From: Fulvivirga ulvae
GTDB lineage: Bacteria; Bacteroidota; Bacteroidia; Cytophagales; Cyclobacteriaceae
NCBI RefSeq assembly: GCF_021389975.1
Contig: NZ_CP089981.1
Coordinates: 2,753,501-2,817,500, forward strand
Length of the DNA: 64,000 nucleotides
Direction of reading: 5' to 3'
Shown here in pieces: positions 51,417-59,957 of this stretch (within the stretch, counting starts at the first letter, position 1; the number at the start of each line of letters is the position of its first letter). Both the position numbers and the translations under genes were made by a program. The notes below the pieces were generated by a model. That model worked only from the letters and a program-made list of their open reading frames with translations. It was not told the origin of the DNA and did not search any database.

Positions 51417-52187
51417 TTAAGACTCCAAAAAGTTACCCAGAATAGAGCTGGATTCTTTACCTCTGTTTTTACCATATGGGGCAAGGGCCTGGACCAATTT
51501 TCGGATAGGCATAGATTGTAAATAAACCCTACCCGTGCCTCTTAATGTAGCCAGAAATATACCTTCACCTCCAAACAACATTGATTTTAACCCACCTGCA
51601 GACTCAACATTAAAATCAATGGAAGGCTCAAAAGCCACCACACATCCTGTATCTACTCTTAGCACCTCATTGTTCAGTTGCTTTTCTATAACTGTTCCAC
51701 CGGCATGTACAAAGGCTTTTCCGTCTCCCTGGAGCTTTTGTAAAATGAAACCCTCACCACCTACAAGGCCGGATCCGAGACGTTTATTGAAAGCGATGGT
51801 CATTTTTGTGCCCAATGCTGCACACAAAAAGCCATCTTTTTGCACAATTAAGGAATTTTCAGGAGCTGCGGCCAGATCAACAGGTATTATAGTGCCAGGG
51901 TAAGGAGCCGAAAATGCAACCTTTGATTTGTTGGCTCCCCTGTTAGTAAAGTGGGTCATGAACAAAGACTCACCTGTGAGTACTCTGGTACCTGCTGAAA
52001 GTAATTTGCCAAATAGACCTTGGTTAGGTTCGGATCCATCACCCATTTTGGTTTCAAATGTGATACCGTCATCCATGTAGAGCATGGCTCCGGCCTCAGC
52101 AATTACAGTTTCATTAGGGTCGAGCTCTACCTCAACGATTTGAATACTTTCCCCTTTAATTTCATAGTCGATTTCGTGGGAGTTCAT
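51417..52187 (-). CDS. TIGR00266/AIM24 family protein
   Basis: The 256-residue protein has the AIM24-type beta-rich tryptophan RNA-binding attenuator-like fold. It has EVELDPNETVIAEAGAMLYM, GESLFMTHFTNRG, FVHAGGTVIEKQL, FEPSIDFNVESAGGLKSMLFGGEG and the C-terminal LQSMPIRKLVQALAP. The TIGR00266 family is widespread in bacteria and archaea with no settled function. It is the last gene of a gltX - 83-residue protein - AIM24 set on the minus strand, 2 bases after the small gene. Confidence 0.9.
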   Translation of the reverse strand: MNSHEIDYEIKGESIQIVEVELDPNETVIAEAGAMLYMDDGITFETKMGDGSEPNQGLFGKLLSAGTRVLTGESLFMTHFTNRGANKSKVAFSAPYPGTIIPVDLAAAPENSLIVQKDGFLCAALGTKMTIAFNKRLGSGLVGGEGFILQKLQGDGKAFVHAGGTVIEKQLNNEVLRVDTGCVVAFEPSIDFNVESAGGLKSMLFGGEGIFLATLRGTGRVYLQSMPIRKLVQALAPYGKNRGKESSSILGNFLES

Positions 52188-52189
52188 TG

Positions 52190-52441
52190 CTATTCTTCTT
52201 CGTCTTTACCTTTTTTCTTGTTCTTTTTGCTGGATTTCTCAGACTTCAATTCATCATAATCATCGCGTTCAGCAAGCTTCTTGTCTTCTACATTCTTGTT
52301 AAGAAACTCGTTGATGCGATCTATATTAAAGTTGGTTTTTATTTCACCAAAGGAATCAATTTCAATATTAAAGCCCTCCAGTTCCGGGTTTACCTTTGGT
52401 TGAGTTTTCTTCTTTTTCTTTTTTGATTCCTTTTTAGACAT
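52190..52441 (-). CDS. Small lysine-rich charged protein, unknown
   Basis: The 83-residue product is extremely charged: both ends are runs of Lys/Ser/Glu (SKKESKKKKKKTQPK at the start, KKNKKKGKDEEE at the end). The centre is a compact block FNIEIDSFGEIKTNFNIDRINEFLNKNVEDKKL. No signal or membrane segment is seen. The central block looks structured and the tails disordered, so it may bind nucleic acid or ribosomes (inference). It is located 12 bases after gltX and 2 bases before AIM24, so clearly in an operon. Confidence 0.75.
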   Translation of the reverse strand: MSKKESKKKKKKTQPKVNPELEGFNIEIDSFGEIKTNFNIDRINEFLNKNVEDKKLAERDDYDELKSEKSSKKNKKKGKDEEE

Positions 52442-52453
52442 GGCGCTTAAGGT

Positions 52454-54004
52454 TTAATTGACTTGCTTAACAGGCAATGTATCAATAGCTTTCTGTATTC
52501 TGTCAGCCACTTCTGCATTGCCCAGGATCTCGATGATCTCCATCAAGTCAGGACCTCCGCCTTTGCCGGTTATGGCTAACCTAACTGCCTGCATCACCTG
52601 TCCTATTTTAACGCCTTTTTCGTCTAATATGTTATTTAAAATTTCCTTTGAGGTCTCTGAGGTGAGCTTATCAGCCTTTAATACGGCTTCTCTGTAGGCT
52701 TCCAAAACAGAAACTGCCTCTTCAGTCCATTTCTTGCGAACCACATTTTCATCATAGCTGTCTGGCATCATGAAGAAAAATTTTCCTTCTGTCCAAAACT
52801 CGGCAGGAAAAATTACACGCTCCTTCATGGCCTCACACACTTTTTCTACCTTCTTGCTGTCAATAGCTATTCCATTGGCTTCAAGGTCTTTGATGAGGAA
52901 TGTGCTTAGCTCTGTAGCAGGCTTAACTTTAATATACTGCTGGTTATACCATTTGGCTTTGTCAATGTCAAATTTTGTCCCTGATTTTCCTATTCTTTCA
53001 ACAGTAAATGCATCAATGAGCTCTTGTAAAGAGAATATCTCCTGTTCTGTGCCAGGATTCCAGCCTAGAAACGCAAGAAAGTTGAGCAAGGCATCGGGTA
53101 GGTAACCATCCTCTCTGAAGCCGTGGAAAGTCTCCGCTGCGCCATCCTTGCCAGGAAATGCACCATGAATTGGAAATACCGGGAAACCAAGTTTGTCCCC
53201 GTCCCTTTTACTGAGCTTACCGTTACCGTCAGGCTTGAGTAGTAGCGGCAAGTGGGCAAACTGAGGCATGGTATCTTCCCATCCTAAAAATTTATATAAC
53301 AACACATGTAAAGGTGCAGAAGGTAGCCATTCCTCACCACGAATTACATGGGTGATCTTCATCAGGTGGTCGTCCACAACATTAGCAAGGTGGTAAGTGG
53401 GCATACCATCTGACTTCATCAGTACTTTGTCGTCTATGGCAGAAGAGTGTACCATAACCCAGCCACGTACCATATCATTCAGCCTTACATCCTCTTTTCG
53501 GGGCACTTTAAGCCTGACTACGTATGGCTCACCGGCTTGAAGCTTTTCCTTTACCTCCTCTTCAGAAAGTGTAAGTGAGTTTTTCATCTGCATACGTGTG
53601 ATGGCATTGTACTGAGGAGTATCGACACGTGCAGCCTTTAATCTCTCGCGCATTGCATCAAGTTCTTCTGCAGTATCAAAAGCATAATATGCGTTACCCT
53701 CATCAATAAGCTTTTGTGCATATTCGGCATACATGTGTTTTCTTTCAGACTGCCGGTAAGGACCGTAAGCACCTTCGGCATAAGGGCTTTCATCGGCAAT
53801 AATGCCTATCCACTCCAATGATTCTTTGATATATTCTTCAGCACCCGGCACGAACCTGTTCTGGTCTGTATCCTCAATACGGAGGATCATTTTGCCGTTG
53901 TGTTTTTTTGCAAACAGATAGTTGTACAAAGCGGTCCTCACACCACCAATATGTAATGCTCCTGTAGGACTTGGAGCGAACCTGACACGAACTTCTTTAT
54001 CCAT
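52454..54004 (-). CDS. gltX: Glutamyl-tRNA synthetase
   Basis: This class I synthetase charges tRNA-Glu (and possibly tRNA-Gln, with later amidation). The 516-residue product shows the HIGH-type motif RFAPSPTGALHIGGVRTALY, FRIED-like LRIEDTDQNR, the VIRGEEWLPSAPLH block and the KMSKS-type KLSKRDG. The length is typical of Bacteroidota. A TAnnTTTG box is 24 bases upstream. The small lysine-rich gene and AIM24 follow closely. Confidence 0.97.
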   Translation of the reverse strand: MDKEVRVRFAPSPTGALHIGGVRTALYNYLFAKKHNGKMILRIEDTDQNRFVPGAEEYIKESLEWIGIIADESPYAEGAYGPYRQSERKHMYAEYAQKLIDEGNAYYAFDTAEELDAMRERLKAARVDTPQYNAITRMQMKNSLTLSEEEVKEKLQAGEPYVVRLKVPRKEDVRLNDMVRGWVMVHSSAIDDKVLMKSDGMPTYHLANVVDDHLMKITHVIRGEEWLPSAPLHVLLYKFLGWEDTMPQFAHLPLLLKPDGNGKLSKRDGDKLGFPVFPIHGAFPGKDGAAETFHGFREDGYLPDALLNFLAFLGWNPGTEQEIFSLQELIDAFTVERIGKSGTKFDIDKAKWYNQQYIKVKPATELSTFLIKDLEANGIAIDSKKVEKVCEAMKERVIFPAEFWTEGKFFFMMPDSYDENVVRKKWTEEAVSVLEAYREAVLKADKLTSETSKEILNNILDEKGVKIGQVMQAVRLAITGKGGGPDLMEIIEILGNAEVADRIQKAIDTLPVKQVN

Positions 54005-54027
54005 CTTTTTTGATTGATTTAGGGCTG

Positions 54028-54035
54028 CAAAATTA
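54028..54035 (-). promoter_or_regulatory. Bacteroidota -7 box for gltX
   Basis: On the minus strand TAATTTTG (54035 to 54028) matches TAnnTTTG. The predicted start near 54022 gives a leader of under 20 bases. Confidence 0.5.
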
Positions 54036-54059
54036 CGAAAAGTTACATTAGCATAATAG

Positions 54060-54533
54060 CTAAGTGTCCATCTTTAGCGCCTTGTCCAAGGTTGCACGGC
54101 TTAACTTCACCTGCCTGTTGAAGTTAAGCAGGGTCACAGTATAATTGGCCATGCCTGAAGAAAAAGCAATGGCAGCGTATAAGTATTCCCGGGGGAATAT
54201 AATAAAAAACAGCCCTATCAGGAATGTCATACTTGTCCAGAATGTAAAAAATAGAGTAGAGCTGAAAAATAGTCGGTATTTGATAAATATTATGCATCCT
54301 CTGCTGGATCCTTCAATTCGGCCTTTTATAATTGGCAGATAATTTTGTGGGTAATTGACTTTTCTTGAAATACGGAAGGATGACTTGCTGATATGTCCGA
54401 CAAATAGGATATCCGGATTTTCTTTTGATTCATTGAGGCTGGCAGGCTGAGTAACGAAGCTCAGCCTGCTAATGGCCTGTAATGCCGTAATAGGGGCAAC
54501 CAAAGTTTCATTTTTATGAGGTATCAGCGTCAT
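54060..54533 (-). CDS. Hypothetical membrane protein
   Basis: I do not recognise this 157-residue protein. It has a soluble N-terminal half (about 85 residues, with LFVGHISKSSFRISRKVNYP and the basic IKGRIEGSSRGCIIF) and two adjacent transmembrane helices near residues 90-110 and 114-135, ending in a basic tail. The helix pair plus soluble part suggests an inner-membrane protein. It shares an ATGA overlap with the stop of ridA, so it is translated from the same message. Confidence 0.65.
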   Translation of the reverse strand: MTLIPHKNETLVAPITALQAISRLSFVTQPASLNESKENPDILFVGHISKSSFRISRKVNYPQNYLPIIKGRIEGSSRGCIIFIKYRLFFSSTLFFTFWTSMTFLIGLFFIIFPREYLYAAIAFSSGMANYTVTLLNFNRQVKLSRATLDKALKMDT

Positions 54534-54910
54534 TTAACCGCTATGCAAGATATCTCTACGTTTACGCCCTTAGGTAATTGGCTCACTTCTACAGTTTCCC
54601 TGGCAGGAGGGTTTTGAAGGAAGTATTTGCCATAAATGGAGTTGATCAGCTGGAAGTTACTCATATCTGAAACGAAGATGCTACACTTAACCACATTGGA
54701 GAAATCAAGTCCTGCTTCTGATAAAATATAACTCAAATTTTTCATTACCTGTTCTGTTTCAACTTCGATATTGCTGGTAAGAAGATCCCCACTTTCGGCA
54801 TCTATCGCTATTTGTCCGGATACATACAGAGTATCGTTGACCATTACGGCCTGGCTATATGGGCCAATTGGGGCAGGTGCTTTTTTACTGTTGACAATTA
54901 TTCGGTTCAT
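54530..54910 (-). CDS. ridA: RidA family deaminase
   Basis: RidA hydrolyses reactive enamine/imine intermediates such as 2-aminoacrylate, protecting PLP enzymes. The 126-residue product has the canonical start APAPIGPYSQAV, LYVSGQIAIDAESGDL, the VVKCSIFVSDMSNF strand and the catalytic Arg in NPPARETVEVSQLP. The frame extends to 55099, but only the ATG at 54910 gives a family-length protein. The upstream extension overlaps the divergent gene. The hypothetical membrane protein overlaps its stop. Confidence 0.93.
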   Translation of the reverse strand: MNRIIVNSKKAPAPIGPYSQAVMVNDTLYVSGQIAIDAESGDLLTSNIEVETEQVMKNLSYILSEAGLDFSNVVKCSIFVSDMSNFQLINSIYGKYFLQNPPARETVEVSQLPKGVNVEISCIAVK

Positions 54911-54934
54911 ACTGACATTTTTTATATTAATATC

Positions 54935-54942
54935 TATTTTTG
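54935..54942 (+). promoter_or_regulatory. Bacteroidota -7 box upstream of the 3HCDH-like gene
   Basis: TATTTTTG matches TAnnTTTG. The predicted start near 54948 leaves about 12 bases before the ATG at 54960 and supports that start over the longer frame. Confidence 0.45.
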
Positions 54943-54959
54943 CCTTAAAGCTGCAAATT

Positions 54960-55622
54960 ATGAAAATATTAATAATTGGGGAGGAGGAAAATTTTTTAGA
55001 GTTTAAAGAGAAGTTTTCTGACAACCATGAATACACTTTTCTATCGCAACTTACATCTCCAAGATTTTTAAGTGAAAAGGATCTGGTTTTTGATTTCATT
55101 GTTGATGAAAACCCTGATCATTTCGAATGCTATAAGAACCCGGGAAATGCTGTTATTTTTCTTAATACAGTGAAGATCAGTCTGGCGGAGCTTATATTTT
55201 TAAACGGTCCGATAGCGGGAAATATTTTTGGGTTTAACGGTCTGCCTACCTTTGTTAATCGTGAAGTTTTTGAAGTGAGCATGTTGAACAATGGACAGGA
55301 CGTACCGGATAAAATATTTGAGTCTCTTAATACGGAATATAAGCTCGTAGATGACCGTGTGGGAATGGTTACTCCCAGGATAATCTTTATGATCATCAAT
55401 GAAGCCTTTTATGTTGTACAGGAGGGAACCGCTTCGAGGGAAGATATTGACTCCGGGATGAAGCTGGGAACCAACTATCCTTTCGGGCCTTTTGAATGGC
55501 TCAATCTGATAGGGATACACCATGTGTATGAAACTCTGGAGGCCATTTATGAGGATACTAAAGATGAAAGGTATAAGATTTGTCCGTTGCTTAAGAAAGA
55601 ATATTTGCTAGGGGTTAGCTAA
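54960..55622 (+). CDS. 3-hydroxyacyl-CoA dehydrogenase C-terminal-domain-like protein
   Basis: The 220-residue product has a degenerate, short N-terminal part (MKILIIGEEENFLEF) with no Rossmann GxGxxG. The 3HCDH C-terminal helical domain follows: GFNGLPTFVNREVFEVSML, RVGMVTPRIIFMIINEAFY, VQEGTASREDIDSGMKLGTNYP, GPFEWLNLIGIHHVYETLEA. Full enzymes are about 280-300 residues and need the NAD domain, so activity on 3-hydroxyacyl-CoA is doubtful. It may bind CoA esters only. It is divergent from ridA across a 49-base gap. Confidence 0.82.
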   Translation: MKILIIGEEENFLEFKEKFSDNHEYTFLSQLTSPRFLSEKDLVFDFIVDENPDHFECYKNPGNAVIFLNTVKISLAELIFLNGPIAGNIFGFNGLPTFVNREVFEVSMLNNGQDVPDKIFESLNTEYKLVDDRVGMVTPRIIFMIINEAFYVVQEGTASREDIDSGMKLGTNYPFGPFEWLNLIGIHHVYETLEAIYEDTKDERYKICPLLKKEYLLGVS

Positions 55623-55623
55623 G

Positions 55624-55995
55624 CTACTTTGTTTTTTGAATGTGCTCAGGGTTACGCTTAAATAACGCAATCCAACCACCGCCAAAATGCTGAGTGATCT
55701 TTCCTTTTACAAAGGAAAGAAGAAAAACAACAGCTCCAATGATCATATCATTGACAAGAGCATTTTTATCTTCAAATGAAAGTGCCCATGGAGCGATGAA
55801 AAGCCACGCTCCGAGTGGAATATTCCATTTCCCAACAGTTCTTGTGGCTTCCCAAAGAGCCGTAAATGCAAAGGTTATAATCAGCGGTCCTACAATGTGG
55901 TTGTTATCGGCTGCAACAGGATCAGCAAAACTTAAGATATCCGGGGAGGCCATAATCCATAAGCCGAGAATTATATTAATCACCAGTGCCCACAT
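55624..55995 (-). CDS. SPW repeat membrane protein
   Basis: The 123-residue inner-membrane protein has four hydrophobic helices in two SPW-type repeats, LGLWIMASPDILSF and LGAWLFIAPWALSFE. In the first repeat the Trp of the SPW motif is replaced by Asp. The role is unknown; SPW proteins are often found next to vitamin-K-epoxide-reductase-like genes, as here, where the VKOR-like gene is 1 base upstream. Confidence 0.8.
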   Translation of the reverse strand: MWALVINIILGLWIMASPDILSFADPVAADNNHIVGPLIITFAFTALWEATRTVGKWNIPLGAWLFIAPWALSFEDKNALVNDMIIGAVVFLLSFVKGKITQHFGGGWIALFKRNPEHIQKTK

Positions 55996-55996
55996 A

Positions 55997-56569
55997 TTAT
56001 GCTACTTTTAAAACCACTTCCTTTATTCCCCAAAAAGCTTTCCAGGTAGATTGTCCTGAGCGTTTAACACGCTGCATATATTGAAGGCTTGCCAATACTT
56101 CGTCCATAGCAGGGCCGATCATGGCAACTGAAATAACCGCTGATGCAAGGCATAAAGTACACCATGCATCAAACAATACAGGCTGAAATACAACCAGCAT
56201 AATGCTTACCACACCCAACGGACCAACGGCAAAACCAAATACAATTGTTATCCAGGGCATCGTACGCCATCTGCGGGTACCTCCGATCACACCTGTCAAG
56301 GCATCAATAAAATAACCAATGGCTCCGAGGATGGCATCAGGTATAGGTAGTACATTAGACACTTTTGAGTTGAGTATGGTAATACTTCCGTCACCAAAGA
56401 AGGGTTCCCATACCGAGTTGATAATGTCCAGCTGATAAAGCCCCAGATAGAGAGCAATGAACATTCCAATAATTGCAAGTACTATAATGGGAATGCGCTG
56501 GCTCCAGGAGGCGGGGTTGTAATCCCAGCCAGGGGGAATAGGCGGAATATCTTTCTTGTCTATGGCCAT
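55997..56569 (-). CDS. Vitamin K epoxide reductase family protein
   Basis: The 190-residue product has about five transmembrane helices and the VKOR active-site CxxC in FDAWCTLCLASA (Cys137 and Cys140). The only cysteines are those two: the loop pair usually found ahead of PDAILGAIGY in VKOR proteins is missing, so it cannot shuttle electrons through the normal intramolecular Cys relay. It is probably a membrane thiol redox or quinone-binding variant. Co-transcribed with the SPW gene. Confidence 0.82.
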   Translation of the reverse strand: MAIDKKDIPPIPPGWDYNPASWSQRIPIIVLAIIGMFIALYLGLYQLDIINSVWEPFFGDGSITILNSKVSNVLPIPDAILGAIGYFIDALTGVIGGTRRWRTMPWITIVFGFAVGPLGVVSIMLVVFQPVLFDAWCTLCLASAVISVAMIGPAMDEVLASLQYMQRVKRSGQSTWKAFWGIKEVVLKVA

Positions 56570-56631
56570 GCTGTTTTTATGAATTAACTAATCAGCACGA
56601 CAATTTGTTATTTGCCCCGGTTTCTTACTAT

Positions 56632-56667
56632 AAAAAAAGAGGCTACCCAGAAGAATAGGGTAGCCTC
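56632..56667 (-). terminator. Intrinsic terminator after glmS
   Basis: On the minus strand GAGGCTACCC (56667-56658) pairs with GGGTAGCCTC (56648-56639) across a 9-base loop, followed by seven T. It lies 21 bases past the glmS stop. Confidence 0.9.
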
Positions 56668-56687
56668 ATAAATGTTTCTTAGTAGTG

Positions 56688-58523
56688 TTATTCTACTGTT
56701 ACTGATTTTGCCAGATTTCTGGGCTGATCAACATTGCAACCTCTCATTACAGCTATATGGTATGACAATAGCTGTAAAGGTATTACGGAAACCATTGGCA
56801 TGAGTGCTTCATCAGTCTTTGGTACCTCTATTACAAATTCTGCCATTTGAGGTATAAGAGCATCACCTTCAGTAACCACAGCGATTACCCGGCCTTTTCG
56901 TGCTCTTACTTCCTGTATGTTGGAAACTACTTTGTCGTAAGAGCTGTCCCTTGTTGCAATTACAACGACAGGCATTTCCTCATCAATCAAGGCAATTGGT
57001 CCATGCTTCATTTCTGCTGCAGGATATCCTTCTGCGTGGATGTATGAGATCTCTTTCAGTTTCAACGCACCTTCCAGGGCAACGGGGAAATTATAGCCCC
57101 TGCCCAGGTAAAGGAAATTACGGGCATCCTTGAAAGTTTCGGAAATTTCTTTGATCTGATTGTCCAGTTTAAGGGCCTTTTCTACTTTGGCAGGAATGTT
57201 TTCGAGCTCAACTAATAATTCATGATACCTTCTCTCGGTTATTGTTCCTTTCTTATGGGCTACTCTAAGGGCAATCATGTTTAGAACGGTCAATTGAGCA
57301 GTGAAAGCTTTTGTGCTGGCAACCCCGATTTCAGGACCGGCATGGGTGTACGCACCTTCATGCGAAACTCTTGAAATAGATGAGCCTACCACGTTACACA
57401 CTCCGAAGATTATGGCACCTTTGGACTTGGCCAGTTCGATAGCGGCAAGTGTATCTGCGGTTTCGCCTGACTGAGAAATAGCAAATACTATATCCCCTTC
57501 ATTTATGATAGGATTCCTGTACCTGAACTCGGAGGCATATTCTACTTCTACAGGTATTCTGCAAAACTCTTCAATAAAGTATTCTGCCACCAAACCTGCG
57601 TGCCATGAAGTTCCGCAGGCAACTATTACTATGCGGTCAGCATTTACCAGTTTATTGGCATATTCCCTGATACCACCTAATACCAGTCTTCCTTCATTGG
57701 CATTTAAGCGGCCACGCATACAATCACCAATGGATTTTGGCTGCTCAAAGATCTCTTTCAGCATGAAGTGCTCATACCCACCCTTTTCAATGGCTTCCAG
57801 CTCCATGTCCAAAGTTTGGATATACGGCGTAGAAACTACATCCTGCGTGTTTTTGAGCTTTAGTTCATTATTGTCAATTACGGCTATTTCGTAATCATTG
57901 AGATACACCACTTCATTGGTATATTCAATAATAGGTGTGGCATCAGAAGCCAGGAAAAATTCGTCTTTGCCAATACCTATTACGAGAGGGCTACCCTTTC
58001 TTGCTGCAATCAGCAAATTAGGATCGTCTTTTGACATGATCACTATTGCATACGCTCCAACAACTTTGGTAAGTGCCAATCGTACTGCTTCATCTAATGA
58101 GCAGTCATTATTTTCCTGAATATCCTCGATAAAGTGTATAAAAACTTCCGAGTCTGTTTCACTTTCGAAAGTATGGCCTTTATTGATCAGCTCCTGTTTA
58201 AGTGAGCTGTAGTTTTCAATGATCCCATTGTGTATAATGGCCAGCTTCTTCGAGTGAGAGTAATGTGGGTGAGCATTCTCATCATTAGGCTCTCCATGGG
58301 TCGCCCAACGTGTGTGGCCAATGCCGATATTGCTGTTTAGATTATTTTCATACAGGTGTTCTTCAAGGTCAGATACTTTGCCTTTTTTCTTGTATATGTT
58401 CAGGCCTCCGTTGAGAAGAGCTATACCTGCACTATCATAACCTCTATATTCTAATCTTTTAAGTCCTTTAATGATAACCTCATGAGCCTGTCTGGGCCCT
58501 ACATAGGCAACTATTCCGCACAT
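56688..58523 (-). CDS. glmS: Glutamine--fructose-6-phosphate aminotransferase
   Basis: GlmS makes glucosamine 6-phosphate from fructose 6-phosphate and glutamine for peptidoglycan and LPS. The 611-residue product starts MCGIVAYVG with the catalytic N-terminal Cys. It has GIGHTRWATHGEP in the amidotransferase domain, two SIS domains (CGTSWHAGLVAEYF and ISQSGETADTLAA), GRGYNFPVALEGALKLKE and the end LAKSVTVE. It is preceded 12 bases upstream by DUF4270. A terminator follows. Confidence 0.97.
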   Translation of the reverse strand: MCGIVAYVGPRQAHEVIIKGLKRLEYRGYDSAGIALLNGGLNIYKKKGKVSDLEEHLYENNLNSNIGIGHTRWATHGEPNDENAHPHYSHSKKLAIIHNGIIENYSSLKQELINKGHTFESETDSEVFIHFIEDIQENNDCSLDEAVRLALTKVVGAYAIVIMSKDDPNLLIAARKGSPLVIGIGKDEFFLASDATPIIEYTNEVVYLNDYEIAVIDNNELKLKNTQDVVSTPYIQTLDMELEAIEKGGYEHFMLKEIFEQPKSIGDCMRGRLNANEGRLVLGGIREYANKLVNADRIVIVACGTSWHAGLVAEYFIEEFCRIPVEVEYASEFRYRNPIINEGDIVFAISQSGETADTLAAIELAKSKGAIIFGVCNVVGSSISRVSHEGAYTHAGPEIGVASTKAFTAQLTVLNMIALRVAHKKGTITERRYHELLVELENIPAKVEKALKLDNQIKEISETFKDARNFLYLGRGYNFPVALEGALKLKEISYIHAEGYPAAEMKHGPIALIDEEMPVVVIATRDSSYDKVVSNIQEVRARKGRVIAVVTEGDALIPQMAEFVIEVPKTDEALMPMVSVIPLQLLSYHIAVMRGCNVDQPRNLAKSVTVE

Positions 58524-58535
58524 ATCAAATTATAT

Positions 58536-59957
58536 TTATTTCTTATCTGGTATTGAGTAGTAGAATCGTAAATGCATATTGTCTTTATAAACAACCAGCC
58601 TGCTGACAGAACTGGCTGTAGGTAAAAATGCACCATTTATTACCCTCACGGGCGCCAGTATCAATTGGTTGTAGTTTTCTTCATAAAGGAGGTTTTGCAA
58701 AGACAAAGTAATGTCATTTCTGATTTCATTATCTTCCGAATTATAGGTTACGGAAGCAGTACCACCCGTATTGCTTAGTAAGGTTCCAACACGGTAATTC
58801 TTATTCGCCAGACTATCTGTAGTTGTGAGGTAGTATAGCATATTTGCCGGTGGAGGTGTGTTTTCATCCGCATCAACTATACCGGAGAATATCAATTCAG
58901 CTTTTTGAATAACCGGGCTGTCAATTGTATCGGCAAATTGCTGCATAGATGACAGGTCAATCTTCATAAGTAAGTTGGTGCCACTTTGAACATAAGCAAG
59001 GTTGGTACTGGTGACATAAGGCTCATAAAATGTTGAAAGGTCATCAAAATCAGAGCCACTCCACCCTACATTTTTATTGGGTTCAATATTATTATAGTTG
59101 ATGGTTGCAGATGCTCCAAAAACCAGTTCTTCTTGAGAGGTGTTGCCTTGACTGTCCGTCTCCGAGTAGTAGAGCACCATTCTTGTATCGGATACTCCAT
59201 AGGTTAGAACAGCGCTATTTGAAACAGTGGAAACAAATGCCATACCATTAAAATAATCTGCGAAATTTTCGGCACTGCTAAAGGCAGCATCCTGATTTTT
59301 GAGCCTATTGAAAAACTCAAGTGCATAGGTGTCATTGACCTGAAATGCAGACCGGTAAATATACTCGTCATTGCTATCAAAGAGTCTCTCTCTGTCTGAA
59401 CTGTCCTTTGGGGTCAGGTTTTGTACGTCCTCAACATAATCTTCGAATTTTAGACCCAGGGAGTCAGGATAGATATAGAATTCACTTTCGGCAAGCTTCG
59501 CTCCTAAAGCCTGGGTTGAAGCAATCGTATAAGTTTGATCCTTGACAGGAATAGTGTCGGTAAGCTGATAAATCTCTATTTTATTTAATGTGTTTTTTAC
59601 ATTGCTACCATATATTCCCCTTATTCTGGTTTCCACAACGAGGGAGTCGAGTGTGGCTGTTCCCGAAAAGTTCTTACCTGGATTTTCAGAAGGTAAGGTG
59701 AGTTCAGTAAAGCTCCTGGCTTCCATGTGTCCGAAGTATTCATCCTGATAGCTACCGACAATAATGCTGCCTGTAGCTCTTGAATAAATATTATCGACCC
59801 ATATCTGAGAAACCTTATCGTTTAACGGTACATCGACAAAAAAAATCCCCAAATCATTTTCGGGGGGGAGACCAACTGTGCTTAATTCTTCTTCGCACGA
59901 AAAAAATGTCAGGGCTGATAGTAGTATCAGCCCTGATCTTCTAACCCACAAGTTCAT
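58536..59957 (-). CDS. DUF4270 lipoprotein
   Basis: The 473-residue product has a lipoprotein signal with lipobox TFFSC (Cys near residue 21) followed by acidic EEELSTVG. A long beta-rich domain of the DUF4270 family (VDNIYSRATGSIIVGSYQDE, SFTELTLPSENPG, FNGMAFVS) follows. The family is a Bacteroidota-specific outer-membrane or secreted lipoprotein of unknown function. It overlaps the 3' end of the starch-synthase-like gene by 17 bases and runs on into glmS, so the three are one operon. Confidence 0.85.
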   Translation of the reverse strand: MNLWVRRSGLILLSALTFFSCEEELSTVGLPPENDLGIFFVDVPLNDKVSQIWVDNIYSRATGSIIVGSYQDEYFGHMEARSFTELTLPSENPGKNFSGTATLDSLVVETRIRGIYGSNVKNTLNKIEIYQLTDTIPVKDQTYTIASTQALGAKLAESEFYIYPDSLGLKFEDYVEDVQNLTPKDSSDRERLFDSNDEYIYRSAFQVNDTYALEFFNRLKNQDAAFSSAENFADYFNGMAFVSTVSNSAVLTYGVSDTRMVLYYSETDSQGNTSQEELVFGASATINYNNIEPNKNVGWSGSDFDDLSTFYEPYVTSTNLAYVQSGTNLLMKIDLSSMQQFADTIDSPVIQKAELIFSGIVDADENTPPPANMLYYLTTTDSLANKNYRVGTLLSNTGGTASVTYNSEDNEIRNDITLSLQNLLYEENYNQLILAPVRVINGAFLPTASSVSRLVVYKDNMHLRFYYSIPDKK

